DNA of 46,178 nt from Thermoplasmata archaeon (GTDB taxonomy: Archaea > Thermoplasmatota > Thermoplasmata > Lutacidiplasmatales > UBA184), in the NCBI GenBank assembly GCA_030038655.1, contig JASHSP010000016.1, forward strand, positions 1 through 46,178. The letters run 5' to 3'. Numbering within the stretch: the first letter of the stretch is position 1; every line of letters begins with the position of its first letter. This document shows, piece by piece, positions 9,312 through 18,714 of this stretch. Both the position numbers and the translations under genes were made by a program. The notes beneath the pieces are model-generated. The model was not told the origin of the DNA and searched no databases. It worked only from the letters and a program-made list of their open reading frames with translations.

Positions 9312-10412
9312 ATGGAGCGGTTCGACGTGGTCGTGGTGGGCGCGGGCCCCGCAGGGTCCCTTGCCGCCCGCGCCGCGGCCGAGGGCGGCGCGCGCACCCT
9401 CCTGATCGACCACCGCCGCGAGCTCGGGCAACCGGTCCAGTGCGGCGAGTTCCTCCCAGCGGCGGAGGTCCTGTCCGACCTGTTCGACTGCCACGCGCTC
9501 CTCGCCACGGCCTACGAGATCCCCCCCGCGACGGTACTGCGGGAGACCCACTCGATGTCGTGCGTCTCGCCCTACGGGCGTCGGTTCCGGTTCCCGCTCG
9601 AAGGGTTCACCGTCTCCCGCCGAGCCTTCGACAAGGCGCTCGCGGTCCGCGCCGAGGGCCAGGGTGCGGAGCTCCGCTACCCCGTCGGCGCGACCGGAGT
9701 GTCGGGCGAGGAGGTCGTGCTCGCCGGCGGTGCCCGCGTGCGGGCCGGGGTGGTCATCGGGGCGGACGGACCGACCTCGACGGTCGCGCGGTCGGTCGGG
9801 TTCGGACCGACGCGGTCGATGTTCCGCATGATTACGGCGACGGCGGACGGCCCGATGTCGGACGAGATCGAGCTGTTCTTCGGACGGAACGCCCCGCACG
9901 GCTACGCGTGGCGGTTTCCCCGCGCCGCCGACCTCAACGTCGGCCTCGGCGTCGCGGCCGTGCCCCCGTCGACCAGCCTCGGCCGCCTCCTCGACCGGTT
10001 CCTCGAGCGGGAGGGGCTCGGTCGCGCCCGCGAGCGAACGAGCTGGTGGGTGCCGATCGGTCCGCCGCCCGAGAGCCTCGTGGTCGGCCGCACGCTGTTC
10101 GTGGGCGACGCGGCGAACCTCGTGATGGCCACGAACGGCGGCGGCATCCCGACCGCGATGCTCAGCGGGTGGCTCGCGGGACTGGCCGCCGCGCGGCACG
10201 TCCGGTACGGGGCCCCGCTCGCGGAGTACGATGCCGCGTGGCGGCGGGTCCTATACGCCCCGCTCGCGCGCGCCGCGAAGATCCAGCGGTTCTCCGACCC
10301 GTTCACCGTGTTCGAGCCGCTCCTCGCGCTGGGAATGCGCTATATTGGGAGCGCCGGTCTGGACGAGATGATGCGCCTTCGCTGGCCCGGCCGTCTCGGA
10401 GGGGCGTCGTGA
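9312..10412 (+). CDS. Geranylgeranyl reductase family FAD-dependent oxidoreductase
   Basis: FDVVVVGAGPAGSLAARAAAEGGARTLLID (Rossmann GxGxxG); QPVQCGEFLP; FVGDAANLVMATNGGGIPTAMLSG. Confidence 0.88.
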   Translation: MERFDVVVVGAGPAGSLAARAAAEGGARTLLIDHRRELGQPVQCGEFLPAAEVLSDLFDCHALLATAYEIPPATVLRETHSMSCVSPYGRRFRFPLEGFTVSRRAFDKALAVRAEGQGAELRYPVGATGVSGEEVVLAGGARVRAGVVIGADGPTSTVARSVGFGPTRSMFRMITATADGPMSDEIELFFGRNAPHGYAWRFPRAADLNVGLGVAAVPPSTSLGRLLDRFLEREGLGRARERTSWWVPIGPPPESLVVGRTLFVGDAANLVMATNGGGIPTAMLSGWLAGLAAARHVRYGAPLAEYDAAWRRVLYAPLARAAKIQRFSDPFTVFEPLLALGMRYIGSAGLDEMMRLRWPGRLGGAS

Positions 10413-11464
10413 GGGGATCGCCGACCGCTCTCTCCTTCGAGGCGTCCCTCCCCAGCCTGGTCGCCCAGACCCTGGGCGCCGAGGTCGCGGTCGAGCTTTC
10501 CGATCTCCTTCCGACGCTCGTGAGCGACCTCGAGGACGTCGACCGGCGGCTCTCCCAGGTCCTTGGGTCGGCGTACGCCGAGCTCACCGAGTCGGCCCGG
10601 TACGCCTGCTCGACGGGCGGGAAGCGCGTTCGCCCACTCCTCATGGCCGCGGCCGCCCGCGCACTCGGCGCGGAGTCGACCGGCGGGATCGTCTCCCTCG
10701 CGGCGGCCTTCCAGCTGATCCACACGGCGACCCTCGTCCACGACGACGTGATCGACCACGCGGACACCCGCCGGGGCCGGCCGTCGATGCCCCGGGCGTT
10801 CGGAATCCCGCTCGCGATCGTCACCGGCGACTATCTGTTCGTTCGGGCGTTCGAGCTCGCCGCCGAGTACCCCCGCTCCATCATCCTGCGCTGCGGCGAA
10901 TCGTGCGCCGCGCTGGTCGAGGGCGAGGTGCTCCAGGAGGCGTCCCGGTTCGACCTGTCGGTCGGACGGGAGCATTACTTCCGCGTCGCGGAACGCAAGA
11001 CGTCCGCGATCATCGCCGCCGCGCTCGCCTCGGTCGCCGAGTTCGGGGGCGCCGCGCCGCCGGTCGCGGACGCTCTCGCGACGTACGGCCGGTCCCTCGG
11101 CATCGCGTTCCAGGTCCGCGACGATCTGCTGGACGTCTTCGGGGAGACCGACCTCCTCGGGAAGCCGCTGTTCAACGACTTCCGCGAGGGGAACCCCACC
11201 CTGGTCGTGCTGGAGGCGTACGCCCGGCTCGACCCGAGGCACCAGTCGGAGTTCGAGCGGCTGTTCCAGCTCCGCCGCAAGCGTTCGAAGCATCTCCTGC
11301 GCCTGCGCGAGCTGACGGAGTTGTCGGGAGCCGCTCCGGTCGTCGCCCGCGAGGCCGCGGCGTGGGCGGAGCGCTCCGCGGGCGCCCTGGACGGGCTCCC
11401 GGACGGGCCGTACCGTCACCTGCTCGAACGCCTGGCCCACGGGGCCGCCGACCGACGCTCCTAG
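10409..11464 (+). CDS. Polyprenyl synthetase (geranylgeranyl/prenyl diphosphate synthase family); GTG start overlapping upstream stop
   Basis: GGKRVRPLL; LVHDDVIDHADTRRG (DDxxD); FQVRDDLLDVFG (second DDxxD); GKPLFNDFREGNPTL. Confidence 0.92.
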   Translation: MRGSPTALSFEASLPSLVAQTLGAEVAVELSDLLPTLVSDLEDVDRRLSQVLGSAYAELTESARYACSTGGKRVRPLLMAAAARALGAESTGGIVSLAAAFQLIHTATLVHDDVIDHADTRRGRPSMPRAFGIPLAIVTGDYLFVRAFELAAEYPRSIILRCGESCAALVEGEVLQEASRFDLSVGREHYFRVAERKTSAIIAAALASVAEFGGAAPPVADALATYGRSLGIAFQVRDDLLDVFGETDLLGKPLFNDFREGNPTLVVLEAYARLDPRHQSEFERLFQLRRKRSKHLLRLRELTELSGAAPVVAREAAAWAERSAGALDGLPDGPYRHLLERLAHGAADRRS

Positions 11465-11574
11465 ACCGCGGGCGCGGCCAGCGAACGCCCGGCCGCCGGG
11501 GACCCGGCGGGTGTGCCCTTCGAACGAAAGCTACATCTCCCGCCGTCGGGCTCGTTCGCCGCGCGACGGGTCCC

Positions 11575-12033
11575 ATGAGCGTACACGCAACCGCGTCCGG
11601 CGGCGCGACGGCCCCCGGCGCGGTCCAGTTCGAGCGACTCCCCCCGGCCTGGGAGCCAACGCCCGTGCGCCCGCGCCTACCGATCGGCGTGGCGCTCGTC
11701 TCCGCGGTGATCGCCATCTTCGCCGTCATCATGCTGCTCGCCGGGCTTCTCTTCATGCTCGACACCTACTTCGGGAACCTCTTCCCGCCGTCCATCGAGA
11801 TCTTCCAATCGATCGACCTGCTCGGAGCCGCGATCCTCGTGGTGCTCGGCGCGGGACTCCTCTCGATCGCCACGGCGCTCTGGCACCAGGAGACATGGGC
11901 CCTCTGGACCACCGTGATCCTCGTGTTCGCGACGACCGCCTACCTGTTCTTCACCGGGTCGATCACGGTCCTCTTCGTGGTCTTCGTGGTCCTCCTGGTG
12001 TACCTCCTCGCCGTACGGCGATACTTCTATTGA
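11575..12033 (+). CDS. Small integral membrane protein, unknown function
   Basis: In-frame ATG inside the 10903..12033 ORF; several hydrophobic helices; stop overlaps start of the next gene. Confidence 0.7.
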   Translation: MSVHATASGGATAPGAVQFERLPPAWEPTPVRPRLPIGVALVSAVIAIFAVIMLLAGLLFMLDTYFGNLFPPSIEIFQSIDLLGAAILVVLGAGLLSIATALWHQETWALWTTVILVFATTAYLFFTGSITVLFVVFVVLLVYLLAVRRYFY

Positions 12034-12854
12034 CGCGACTTCTCCTCGGCCAGCTCGCGCCCGCGCGCGCGGACCTCGACCGGAACCTCGCGCGGCTGGA
12101 GGCAGCCGTGCAGGCGCGGTCGAGCGACCTGGCCGTCTTTCCCGAGCTGTTCCTCTCGGGCTACAACCTCGGGGACCGCGTCCACGCCCTCTCCCTGCGC
12201 GACGGGGACCCGACCACCGAAGCCCTCCGCCGGATCGCGCGGGACACGAGGACCGCACTCCTCGTCGGGGCCCCGCTCGCGCTCGGAGGGCGGCGCGGCG
12301 AGGTCGAGAACGCCGCGCTCCTGGTGCGGCCCGCGGGCACCGTGTCGACCCAGAGCAAGCGCTACCTTCCCAACTTCGGGCCGTTCGAGGAGGGGCTCGC
12401 CTACACCCCGACCGACGAGAGCCGCCCGTTCGACGTCGACGGCCATCGGGTCGGGGTCGAGATCTGCTACGATGTGTTCTTTCCGGAGGTCGCCCGTGAC
12501 CTCGCTCTCGGGGGCGCCGAGCTGATCGTCAACATCTCCGCGTCGCCGGTCACCAGCCGGCGACTCTTCGAGAAGCTCCTGCCCGCCCGGGCGATCGAGA
12601 ACGGATGTCCCGTCGTCTACGTGAACCGCGTGGGGGTCGAGGACGGGTTCGTGTTCGGCGGCGGGTCCGGGGCGTGGGACTCCCGAGGCGAACCGCTCGC
12701 GGCCGAGGCCGTGGCCTGGGAGACCGCGACGGCGGAGGAGCAGCTCCTCGCCGTGGAGATCGACCTCCCCGCCGCCGCCCGCTGGCGTACGTTCCGACCG
12801 GTGCTGCGCGACGCGGCGACCCGACCGGCCCTCCGTACGCCCCGCTCGGAGTAA
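12030..12854 (+). CDS. Carbon-nitrogen hydrolase (nitrilase superfamily), TTG start
   Basis: E-K-C triad: FPELFLSGYNLG, SKRYLPNFGPFEEG, VEICYDVFFPEVARDLALGGAELIVNISASP. Confidence 0.92.
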   Translation: MTRLLLGQLAPARADLDRNLARLEAAVQARSSDLAVFPELFLSGYNLGDRVHALSLRDGDPTTEALRRIARDTRTALLVGAPLALGGRRGEVENAALLVRPAGTVSTQSKRYLPNFGPFEEGLAYTPTDESRPFDVDGHRVGVEICYDVFFPEVARDLALGGAELIVNISASPVTSRRLFEKLLPARAIENGCPVVYVNRVGVEDGFVFGGGSGAWDSRGEPLAAEAVAWETATAEEQLLAVEIDLPAAARWRTFRPVLRDAATRPALRTPRSE

Positions 12855-12879
12855 GCTCCGTTCGACTCGAACGAGGGCG

Positions 12880-12885
12880 TTATAG
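12880..12885 (+). promoter_or_regulatory. TATA-like box for top6BA
   Basis: GCGTTATAGCGC island in GC-rich background, ~28 nt before GTG 12910. Confidence 0.5.
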
Positions 12886-12909
12886 CGCCGCTCGCGCCGT
12901 CCCCGACCG

Positions 12910-14931
12910 GTGCCTCCCCCCCCGACAATCGCCCAGCAGCTCGCGGCCAAGCAGCGGGAGATCTCGGTCGCCGAGTTCTTCGAGCGCAACCGACAGATTC
13001 TCGGGTTCGACAACCTTCAGCGCGCGCTGCTGACCACCGTGAAGGAGGCCGTGGACAACGGGCTGGACGCGGCCGAGGAGGCGGCGATACTCCCCGAGAT
13101 CACGGTGGAGGTCGCGAAGGAGCGGGAGGACCGGTACCGCGTCGCGGTCACCGACAACGGGCCCGGCATCTTGCGCCGCGAGATCCCGAACGTCTTCGGG
13201 AAGCTGCTCTACGGCTCGCGGTTCCACTCCCACCGACAGGCCCGGGGGCAGCAGGGGATCGGCATCTCGGCGGCCGTTCTGTACGCCAACCTCACGACCG
13301 CCCGGCCCGCGCGGATCACCTCGAAGGTGGAGGAGGAGGACACCGCGCACGTCCTCGAGGTCTTCCTCGACACCCAGAAGAACCAACCGCGGGTCGACTC
13401 GGAGGACGTCGTCCTGTGGGACCGGGCCCACGGCACGCGGATCGAGCTCGAGCTGAAGGCCCGGTACGTCCGGGGCCGCCAGTCCCCGTACGAGTACCTG
13501 CGCGGCACCGCAATCGTCAACCCGCACGCCCGGATCGTGCTGGTCGAGCCGGACGGGACGCGCGTGACGTTCGAGCGGGCGACGACCGACCTGCCGCCGG
13601 CGGCGAAGGAGACGCTACCGCACCCGTACGGCCTCGAGCTGGGCGAGCTCGGGTTCCTCCTCAAGGCGAGCCGACGCCCCACCCTCGGCGAGTTTCTCGC
13701 GAAGGACCTGCAGGGCGTGAGCGCCCGGGCCGCGAAGGACCTCCTCGAGCGGGCGGGGTTGCCCGCCGGCAGCAAGCCGGTGTCGGTCCAGGGGGCGGCC
13801 CAGGAGCGCCTCCTGGCCGCGATGCACGACACCCCGCTCGTCAACCCGTCCGCCGACTGCCTCTCGCCGATCGGCGCGACGCTCATCAAGCGGGGGTTGC
13901 GGAACGTCCTCGGCGACCTCAAGCCCGAGTTCTTCGCGCCGCCCGTGACCCGACCCCCCCGGGTGCGGGGCGGCTTCCCGTTCATGGTCGAGGTCGGCCT
14001 CGTCTACGGCGGCGGTCTGCCGCCCGATCAGCCGGTCCAGATCCTGCGGTTCGCGAACCGGGTCCCGCTCCTGTTCCAGCAGGGCGCGTGCGCGGTCACC
14101 AACGCGATCGGGAACGTGGATTGGCGGCGGTACGGCCTCGACCAGAAGGGAGGCTCCGGTGTCCCGTCGGGCCCGGCGCTCGTCCTCGTCCACGTCGCGT
14201 CCACGAAGGTCCCGTTCACGAGCGAGGCGAAGGAGGCGATCGCGGAGGACCCGGAGATCGACAAGGAGCTCACCCTCGCCCTCCAGGCCGCCGCCCGCCA
14301 CCTGAGGACCCACCTGTCGCGGAAGAGCCGCCGCGACTTCGCGAGCGACAAGTTCGAGATCATCCTGCGGATCCTTCCGAAGCTCGCCGAGCGGACCAGC
14401 CGGATGGTCGCGAAGCCGGTCCCGGACCTCACGCCGGTCATCACGAAGATCATGGACGTGGTGAACGTGGAGACCCGCATCGCCGCCGAGGCGAAGTTCG
14501 TTCGCGTGCCCGTCGAGATCACCAACTACACGCCCCGTCCGCGAGTCCTGGAGCTGTTCGCCGAGGTCCCGCCCGAGCTTCTCGCCCGGGCGACGTTCGA
14601 GCCGGCGCCGGACGGCACGGACGCGACGCTGGGCCGGGTCTGGTGGACCCTGCCGAAGCTCCTCCCGAACGGCCGGACGACGCTGGCCGCGTCGTTTCCG
14701 CCGGGGACCGAGGTCGACGCGAACGATTTCGACTGGTACGTCGCCGGGATCGACGAGGCGCACATCCTGGGGGCGGACCCGCTTCCCGGCGACTGGGATG
14801 TCCGGCTGCCCCGGACGATCGTGGAGGCCGCGGAGATCGCGGCCCAGGAGGGCGCGGCCGCCGCCGGGTCCGACGAGGAGGTGGATTACGATGCCGCCGA
14901 AGCGAGCGCGGACGTCCGCGACGAGGACTGA
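12910..14931 (+). CDS. top6B: DNA topoisomerase VI subunit B
   Basis: [65 protein letters not shown] (GHKL motifs). Confidence 0.97.
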   Translation: MPPPPTIAQQLAAKQREISVAEFFERNRQILGFDNLQRALLTTVKEAVDNGLDAAEEAAILPEITVEVAKEREDRYRVAVTDNGPGILRREIPNVFGKLLYGSRFHSHRQARGQQGIGISAAVLYANLTTARPARITSKVEEEDTAHVLEVFLDTQKNQPRVDSEDVVLWDRAHGTRIELELKARYVRGRQSPYEYLRGTAIVNPHARIVLVEPDGTRVTFERATTDLPPAAKETLPHPYGLELGELGFLLKASRRPTLGEFLAKDLQGVSARAAKDLLERAGLPAGSKPVSVQGAAQERLLAAMHDTPLVNPSADCLSPIGATLIKRGLRNVLGDLKPEFFAPPVTRPPRVRGGFPFMVEVGLVYGGGLPPDQPVQILRFANRVPLLFQQGACAVTNAIGNVDWRRYGLDQKGGSGVPSGPALVLVHVASTKVPFTSEAKEAIAEDPEIDKELTLALQAAARHLRTHLSRKSRRDFASDKFEIILRILPKLAERTSRMVAKPVPDLTPVITKIMDVVNVETRIAAEAKFVRVPVEITNYTPRPRVLELFAEVPPELLARATFEPAPDGTDATLGRVWWTLPKLLPNGRTTLAASFPPGTEVDANDFDWYVAGIDEAHILGADPLPGDWDVRLPRTIVEAAEIAAQEGAAAAGSDEEVDYDAAEASADVRDED

Positions 14932-16030
14932 GGACCCAGCGCCGAAGGTCCGGGCCGATGCGCTCCGGCCGACGGTCGACATGGCCCGGCAGATCTACGA
15001 CCAGCTCGACCGGGGCGAGATCCCCCGGATGCGCCTCCCCCTCCGGACCAAGCAGAACCTCGCGTTCCTCGCCCGGGACGGTGTCTGGCGGCTCGGGAAG
15101 GCGATGGGCACGCGGAGCGCGCGCAAGCTGGACGGCGCGCTGATGCTGCTGCGCACGTTCTACGTGGTCGATTTCATCAACGAGATGGCCCGCGACAAGA
15201 AGACGTCCACGCTGCGGGAGCTCTACTACATCAGCGAGGGATGGGAGGACGCGAAGTTCCACAGCGAGGACGAGTCGAACCTTCTGATCGAGGATCTGGA
15301 GGTGATGTGCGAGCGCCTCCGCGAGGACTTCCGCCTCCACCCCGAGGAGAACGGGGCGTCCGTGATCGGGGACCTCACGATCAAGGAGCGGAACCGCAAG
15401 GGGCTCGTGAAGAAGATCAACTGCCGGGACGACGTCGGCGACGGGGGGTATGCGCTTCCGTTCAACGTCGAGAAGGAGAAGATTGAGTTCGTGGGCACCA
15501 ACGCGAAGTTCGTGATCGCGATCGAGTGCGGCGGCATGGTCGACCGGCTCGCGGAGAACGGGTTCGACGAAAAGCACGACGCGCTCCTCGTCCACCTGAA
15601 GGGCCAGCCGGCGCGCTCCACGCGCCGGTTCCTGCGCCGGATGTCGGACGAGCTGAAGCTGCCGGTCGTGGTGTTCACGGACGGCGATCCGTGGTCGTTC
15701 CGGATCTTCGCGAGCGTCGCGTACGGGGCGATCAAGACCGCACACCTCTCGAGCTACCTCGCGACGCCGGCGGCCGAGTTCCTCGGCGTGACCGCCTCCG
15801 ACATCGAGAACTACGACCTGCCGTCCGACAAGCTCTCCGAGCAGGACGTCCGGGCGCTGGAGGCGGAGCGGACGGACCCACGGTTCGCGACCGCCGAGTG
15901 GCGGGCCGAGATCGAATTGATGCTCAAGAACGGGAAGAAGGCCGAGCAGCAGTCGCTCGCGAAGTACGGTCTGAATTACGTGACCGACCGCTACCTCCCC
16001 GACAAGCTCACCGCCATGGGCATCGGGTGA
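14891..16030 (+). CDS. top6A: DNA topoisomerase VI subunit A (Spo11-like)
   Basis: [13 protein letters not shown] (catalytic Tyr); [34 protein letters not shown] (Toprim); overlaps top6B 3' end. Confidence 0.96.
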   Translation: MPPKRARTSATRTEDPAPKVRADALRPTVDMARQIYDQLDRGEIPRMRLPLRTKQNLAFLARDGVWRLGKAMGTRSARKLDGALMLLRTFYVVDFINEMARDKKTSTLRELYYISEGWEDAKFHSEDESNLLIEDLEVMCERLREDFRLHPEENGASVIGDLTIKERNRKGLVKKINCRDDVGDGGYALPFNVEKEKIEFVGTNAKFVIAIECGGMVDRLAENGFDEKHDALLVHLKGQPARSTRRFLRRMSDELKLPVVVFTDGDPWSFRIFASVAYGAIKTAHLSSYLATPAAEFLGVTASDIENYDLPSDKLSEQDVRALEAERTDPRFATAEWRAEIELMLKNGKKAEQQSLAKYGLNYVTDRYLPDKLTAMGIG

Positions 16031-16052
16031 CGTCGGGTCCGAGGACGGCGCC

Positions 16053-16074
16053 GCCCGCCCGGTATCGGGCGGGC
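16053..16074. terminator. Perfect inverted repeat after top6A (hairpin, possible terminator)
   Basis: GCCCGCCC-GGTATC-GGGCGGGC, 8-bp stem, 6-nt loop, 23 nt after top6A stop. Confidence 0.4.
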
Positions 16075-16160
16075 CCGACGGCGGCTCCGATTACGGGCCC
16101 GGCCCCCCTCGGGAGACGGCCCGCCGCCTTCCCGGGCGGAAATCCGGCCCCCACCGAACG

Positions 16161-16167
16161 ATTTATG
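16161..16167 (+). promoter_or_regulatory. TATA-like box for aquaporin gene (leaderless)
   Basis: CGATTTATGTGG 27-30 nt before ATG 16191. Confidence 0.5.
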
Positions 16168-16190
16168 TGGCCGGAAACTGCCCCGCTCCG

Positions 16191-16934
16191 ATGCACTGGA
16201 CCGCGGCCCAGAAGTATCTCGCGGAGTTTCTCGGAACGTTCGGTCTTCTCGTCGCCGTCACCGGCGCGGCCCTGTTCTCCCTGAACATCCCCGGCGTGGA
16301 CCTCACGACCCGGTACCTGATGATCGCGCTGTCGATCGGCGGGGGGCTGATCGGCCTCCTCTACGCCCTCGGCGAGATCTCGGGGGGGCACTTCAACCCG
16401 GCCGTGACGGTCGGCGCCTGGGCGTCGGGCCGCATGCCCGCCCGCGACGTGATCCCGTACGTGCTCGCCCAGGTCGCCGGCGCGGTGGTGGCCGTGGCGG
16501 TAATGGCCGCCGTGGCCCACGGTTCCGGGTCCCTCTGGACCACCGTGATCGGGAGCCGCGTCGCCCTGGCCTCCGAGGGATACTCGGGGAACGGATCGCC
16601 GTACTCGGTCGCGGTCGGCTCGGTGTTCCTGCTCGAGGTGGTCCTGACGTTCCTGTTCCTCCAGGCGATCCTCCTCGCGACCCGGTCCGACGGCTCGACG
16701 AAGAACCTCGCCCCCGTGGGGATCGGCCTCACGCTCGTGATGATCCACCTCGCCAGCCTTCCGATCGACGGGACGTCGGTCAACCCGGCGCGCAGCTTCG
16801 CGCCCGCGATCCTCTCGGCCTTCTTCCCGGCCGACCGGTGGGCGATCACGCAGGACTGGCTGTTCTGGGTGGCGCCGATCGTCGGCGCGTTGATCGCCGC
16901 GCTGGTCGAGCGCGCGCTCCGGCCGAAGACCTGA
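16191..16934 (+). CDS. MIP family channel / aquaporin-like
   Basis: GGHFNPAVT and GTSVNPARSFAP (two NPA motifs); TATA-like box 27-30 nt upstream of ATG 16191 favours this start over GTG 16167. Confidence 0.93.
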   Translation: MHWTAAQKYLAEFLGTFGLLVAVTGAALFSLNIPGVDLTTRYLMIALSIGGGLIGLLYALGEISGGHFNPAVTVGAWASGRMPARDVIPYVLAQVAGAVVAVAVMAAVAHGSGSLWTTVIGSRVALASEGYSGNGSPYSVAVGSVFLLEVVLTFLFLQAILLATRSDGSTKNLAPVGIGLTLVMIHLASLPIDGTSVNPARSFAPAILSAFFPADRWAITQDWLFWVAPIVGALIAALVERALRPKT

Positions 16935-16943
16935 GCGGCGCGG

Positions 16944-17345
16944 CTAGGCGAGGCCCAGAGCGCTCCGCCCCGCGGCGGCGAGCAGCGCGTCCGCCCGCTC
17001 CGCGGGGGCGTAGACGTAGCCGGCCGGGCCGGCGGCCGCCCGGCGCCACGACCGCCCGTCCTCCTCGAACTCCGACGGCTCCGCCGCGATCTCGGTCGGG
17101 TTGCCGACCGTCGCCGCGGTCCGGCCGACCCGGAGCACGTCCGCCTCGGAATCTAGGACGACCCAGGCGAGGGGAACCACGACCGTCAGGTGCAGGAGCC
17201 GCGGACGGAGCTGCCGCTCCGTCTCGGTCTCGGTGCGGGTGAAGACGGCGTAGGGGCCGTCGGCGAGGTCCGCGAGCCGCTCGAACTGGAAGGTGCGGTG
17301 GCGGAATTCAAGGACGTTCACCTCGAGGTCGGCGTCCGTCAGCAC
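16944..17345 (-). CDS. Hypothetical protein (133 aa)
   Basis: ORF divergent from eL41 with shared AT island upstream; no family recognised. Confidence 0.5.
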   Translation of the reverse strand: MLTDADLEVNVLEFRHRTFQFERLADLADGPYAVFTRTETETERQLRPRLLHLTVVVPLAWVVLDSEADVLRVGRTAATVGNPTEIAAEPSEFEEDGRSWRRAAAGPAGYVYAPAERADALLAAAGRSALGLA

Positions 17346-17407
17346 GATGGCGCGACGCAGGCCCGATAGAAGAAGCCGCCGGGCCGTCAGCCGTTCGGCG
17401 GGGCAGA

Positions 17408-17416
17408 CTTATTAAG
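17408..17416. promoter_or_regulatory. Near-palindromic AT island between eL41 (+) and hypothetical gene (-)
   Basis: CTTATTAAG flanked by GC-rich sequence between divergent genes. Confidence 0.45.
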
Positions 17417-17453
17417 CGACGGAACTAGGCGCGCGCGTTCGGACGATGGCGTA

Positions 17454-17561
17454 ATGAAACGATCCTCCCGGGTATGGAAAAAGCGCGGCCACATGCGGTG
17501 GAAGTGGCGCAAGAAGCGGATGCGCCGACGCATGCGCGCCCAGAAGATGCGCAAGCAGTGA
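17454..17561 (+). CDS. rpl41e: Large-subunit ribosomal protein eL41 (35 aa; or 22 aa from ATG 17493)
   Basis: Translation MKRSSRVWKKRGHMRWKWRKKRMRRRMRAQKMRKQ; the MRWKWRKKRMRR..KMRKQ core resembles archaeal/eukaryotic L41e (MRAKWRKKRMRRL..KRRKMR); absent from supplied ORF track. Confidence 0.88.
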   Translation: MKRSSRVWKKRGHMRWKWRKKRMRRRMRAQKMRKQ

Positions 17562-17605
17562 GCCCCCCGATCGGAGACGGCGCCGCGCCCGGCGCGGTAC
17601 GACGG

Positions 17606-17833
17606 TCACCACGCGAGACGGTCGAGCTTGCGGCTGTCCCGGGTTGCCTTCTTCCACGCGCGGTAGTGCTCCCGGCACAGGGGCGCGCGGCGGCCCTTCT
17701 CGGGCAGGTCGGGAAACCCCTTCCTCGCCTCCGAGAGCGCCAGGTGACGCACCGACGGGCTCCCGCACCGCGGCACGAGGCACGGCTCGGGTTCCTGTTC
17801 GACCCTCGGCCGGGGACGATCGGCCGGGCTCAT
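17606..17833 (-). CDS. Small Cys/His (putative zinc-binding) protein, 75 aa
   Basis: [76 protein letters not shown]-x4-C and C-x2-H; start overlaps sucD stop. Confidence 0.72.
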   Translation of the reverse strand: MSPADRPRPRVEQEPEPCLVPRCGSPSVRHLALSEARKGFPDLPEKGRRAPLCREHYRAWKKATRDSRKLDRLAW

Positions 17834-18714
17834 CGGCGCGCTCGCGACGCGACGATCTCCGCGACCATGTTCGGGACCTCGTACGGGAACCGCGCCACCC
17901 GCGCTCCGGCGCTCTCGAGGGCGGCGACCTTGGTCGCCGCGGTGCCCCGACCGCGGGCGATGATCGCGCCCGCGTGCCCCATCCGCTTCCCGGGCGGGGC
18001 GCTCCGGCCGGCGATGTAGGCGACCACGGGCTTCGTGAAGTGGTGCCGGATGTAGTCGGCGGCGTCCTCCTCGGCCGTGCCGCCGATCTCCCCGACCATC
18101 ACCATCACGTCCGTATCGGGGTCGGACTCGAAGAGGGGCAGCGCGTCCACGAACGAGGTCCCGACGACCGGGTCGCCCCCGAGCCCGATGCACGTCGACT
18201 GGCCGAGGCCGTGCTCCTTGATGCCGTTCACGATCTCGTAGGTCAGCGTCCCGCTCCGGGATATCACCCCGACTCGGCCGGGTCGGAAGACGACGTTCGG
18301 GATGATCCCGACCTTCGCTCGGCCCGGCGAGGCGATCCCCGGACAGTTCGGCCCGACGATCACCGCGCCGCGGGCCCGGGCGTACCGGTACATCACGAGC
18401 ATGTCGTGGAACGGGATGTGCTCGGTGACGATCACGCACAGCCGGATCCCCGCGTCGACCGCTTCGAGGAGCGCGTCCTTTGCGAACGGCGCGGGCACGA
18501 AGATGCACGTGGCGTTCGCCCCGGTCTTCTCGACCGCGTCCCGGACGGCGTCGAACACGGGAACCCCCTCGACCTCGGTCCCCGCCTTCCCCGGAGTGAC
18601 CCCGGCCACGACCTGGGTTCCGAACGCCTTCATCTGGGCCGTGTGGACCGTGCCCTGGTGACCGGTGATCCCCTGGACCACGACGCGGGTGGTCTCGGTC
18701 ACGAGAACGCTCAC
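17830..18714 (-). CDS. sucD: Succinyl-CoA synthetase (ADP-forming) alpha subunit
   Basis: [69 protein letters not shown] start overlapping sucC stop. Confidence 0.96.
   Translation of the reverse strand: MSVLVTETTRVVVQGITGHQGTVHTAQMKAFGTQVVAGVTPGKAGTEVEGVPVFDAVRDAVEKTGANATCIFVPAPFAKDALLEAVDAGIRLCVIVTEHIPFHDMLVMYRYARARGAVIVGPNCPGIASPGRAKVGIIPNVVFRPGRVGVISRSGTLTYEIVNGIKEHGLGQSTCIGLGGDPVVGTSFVDALPLFESDPDTDVMVMVGEIGGTAEEDAADYIRHHFTKPVVAYIAGRSAPPGKRMGHAGAIIARGRGTAATKVAALESAGARVARFPYEVPNMVAEIVASRARR

Noticed and set aside
16167-16190. GTG 16167 start for the aquaporin
   Set aside because: It falls within the TATA-like box; ATG 16191 at the expected leaderless distance is more plausible.
17412-17783. 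123-aa minus-strand ORF covering the eL41 region
   Set aside because: Low-complexity translation antisense to a clear eL41 match and to the small Cys/His gene frame.
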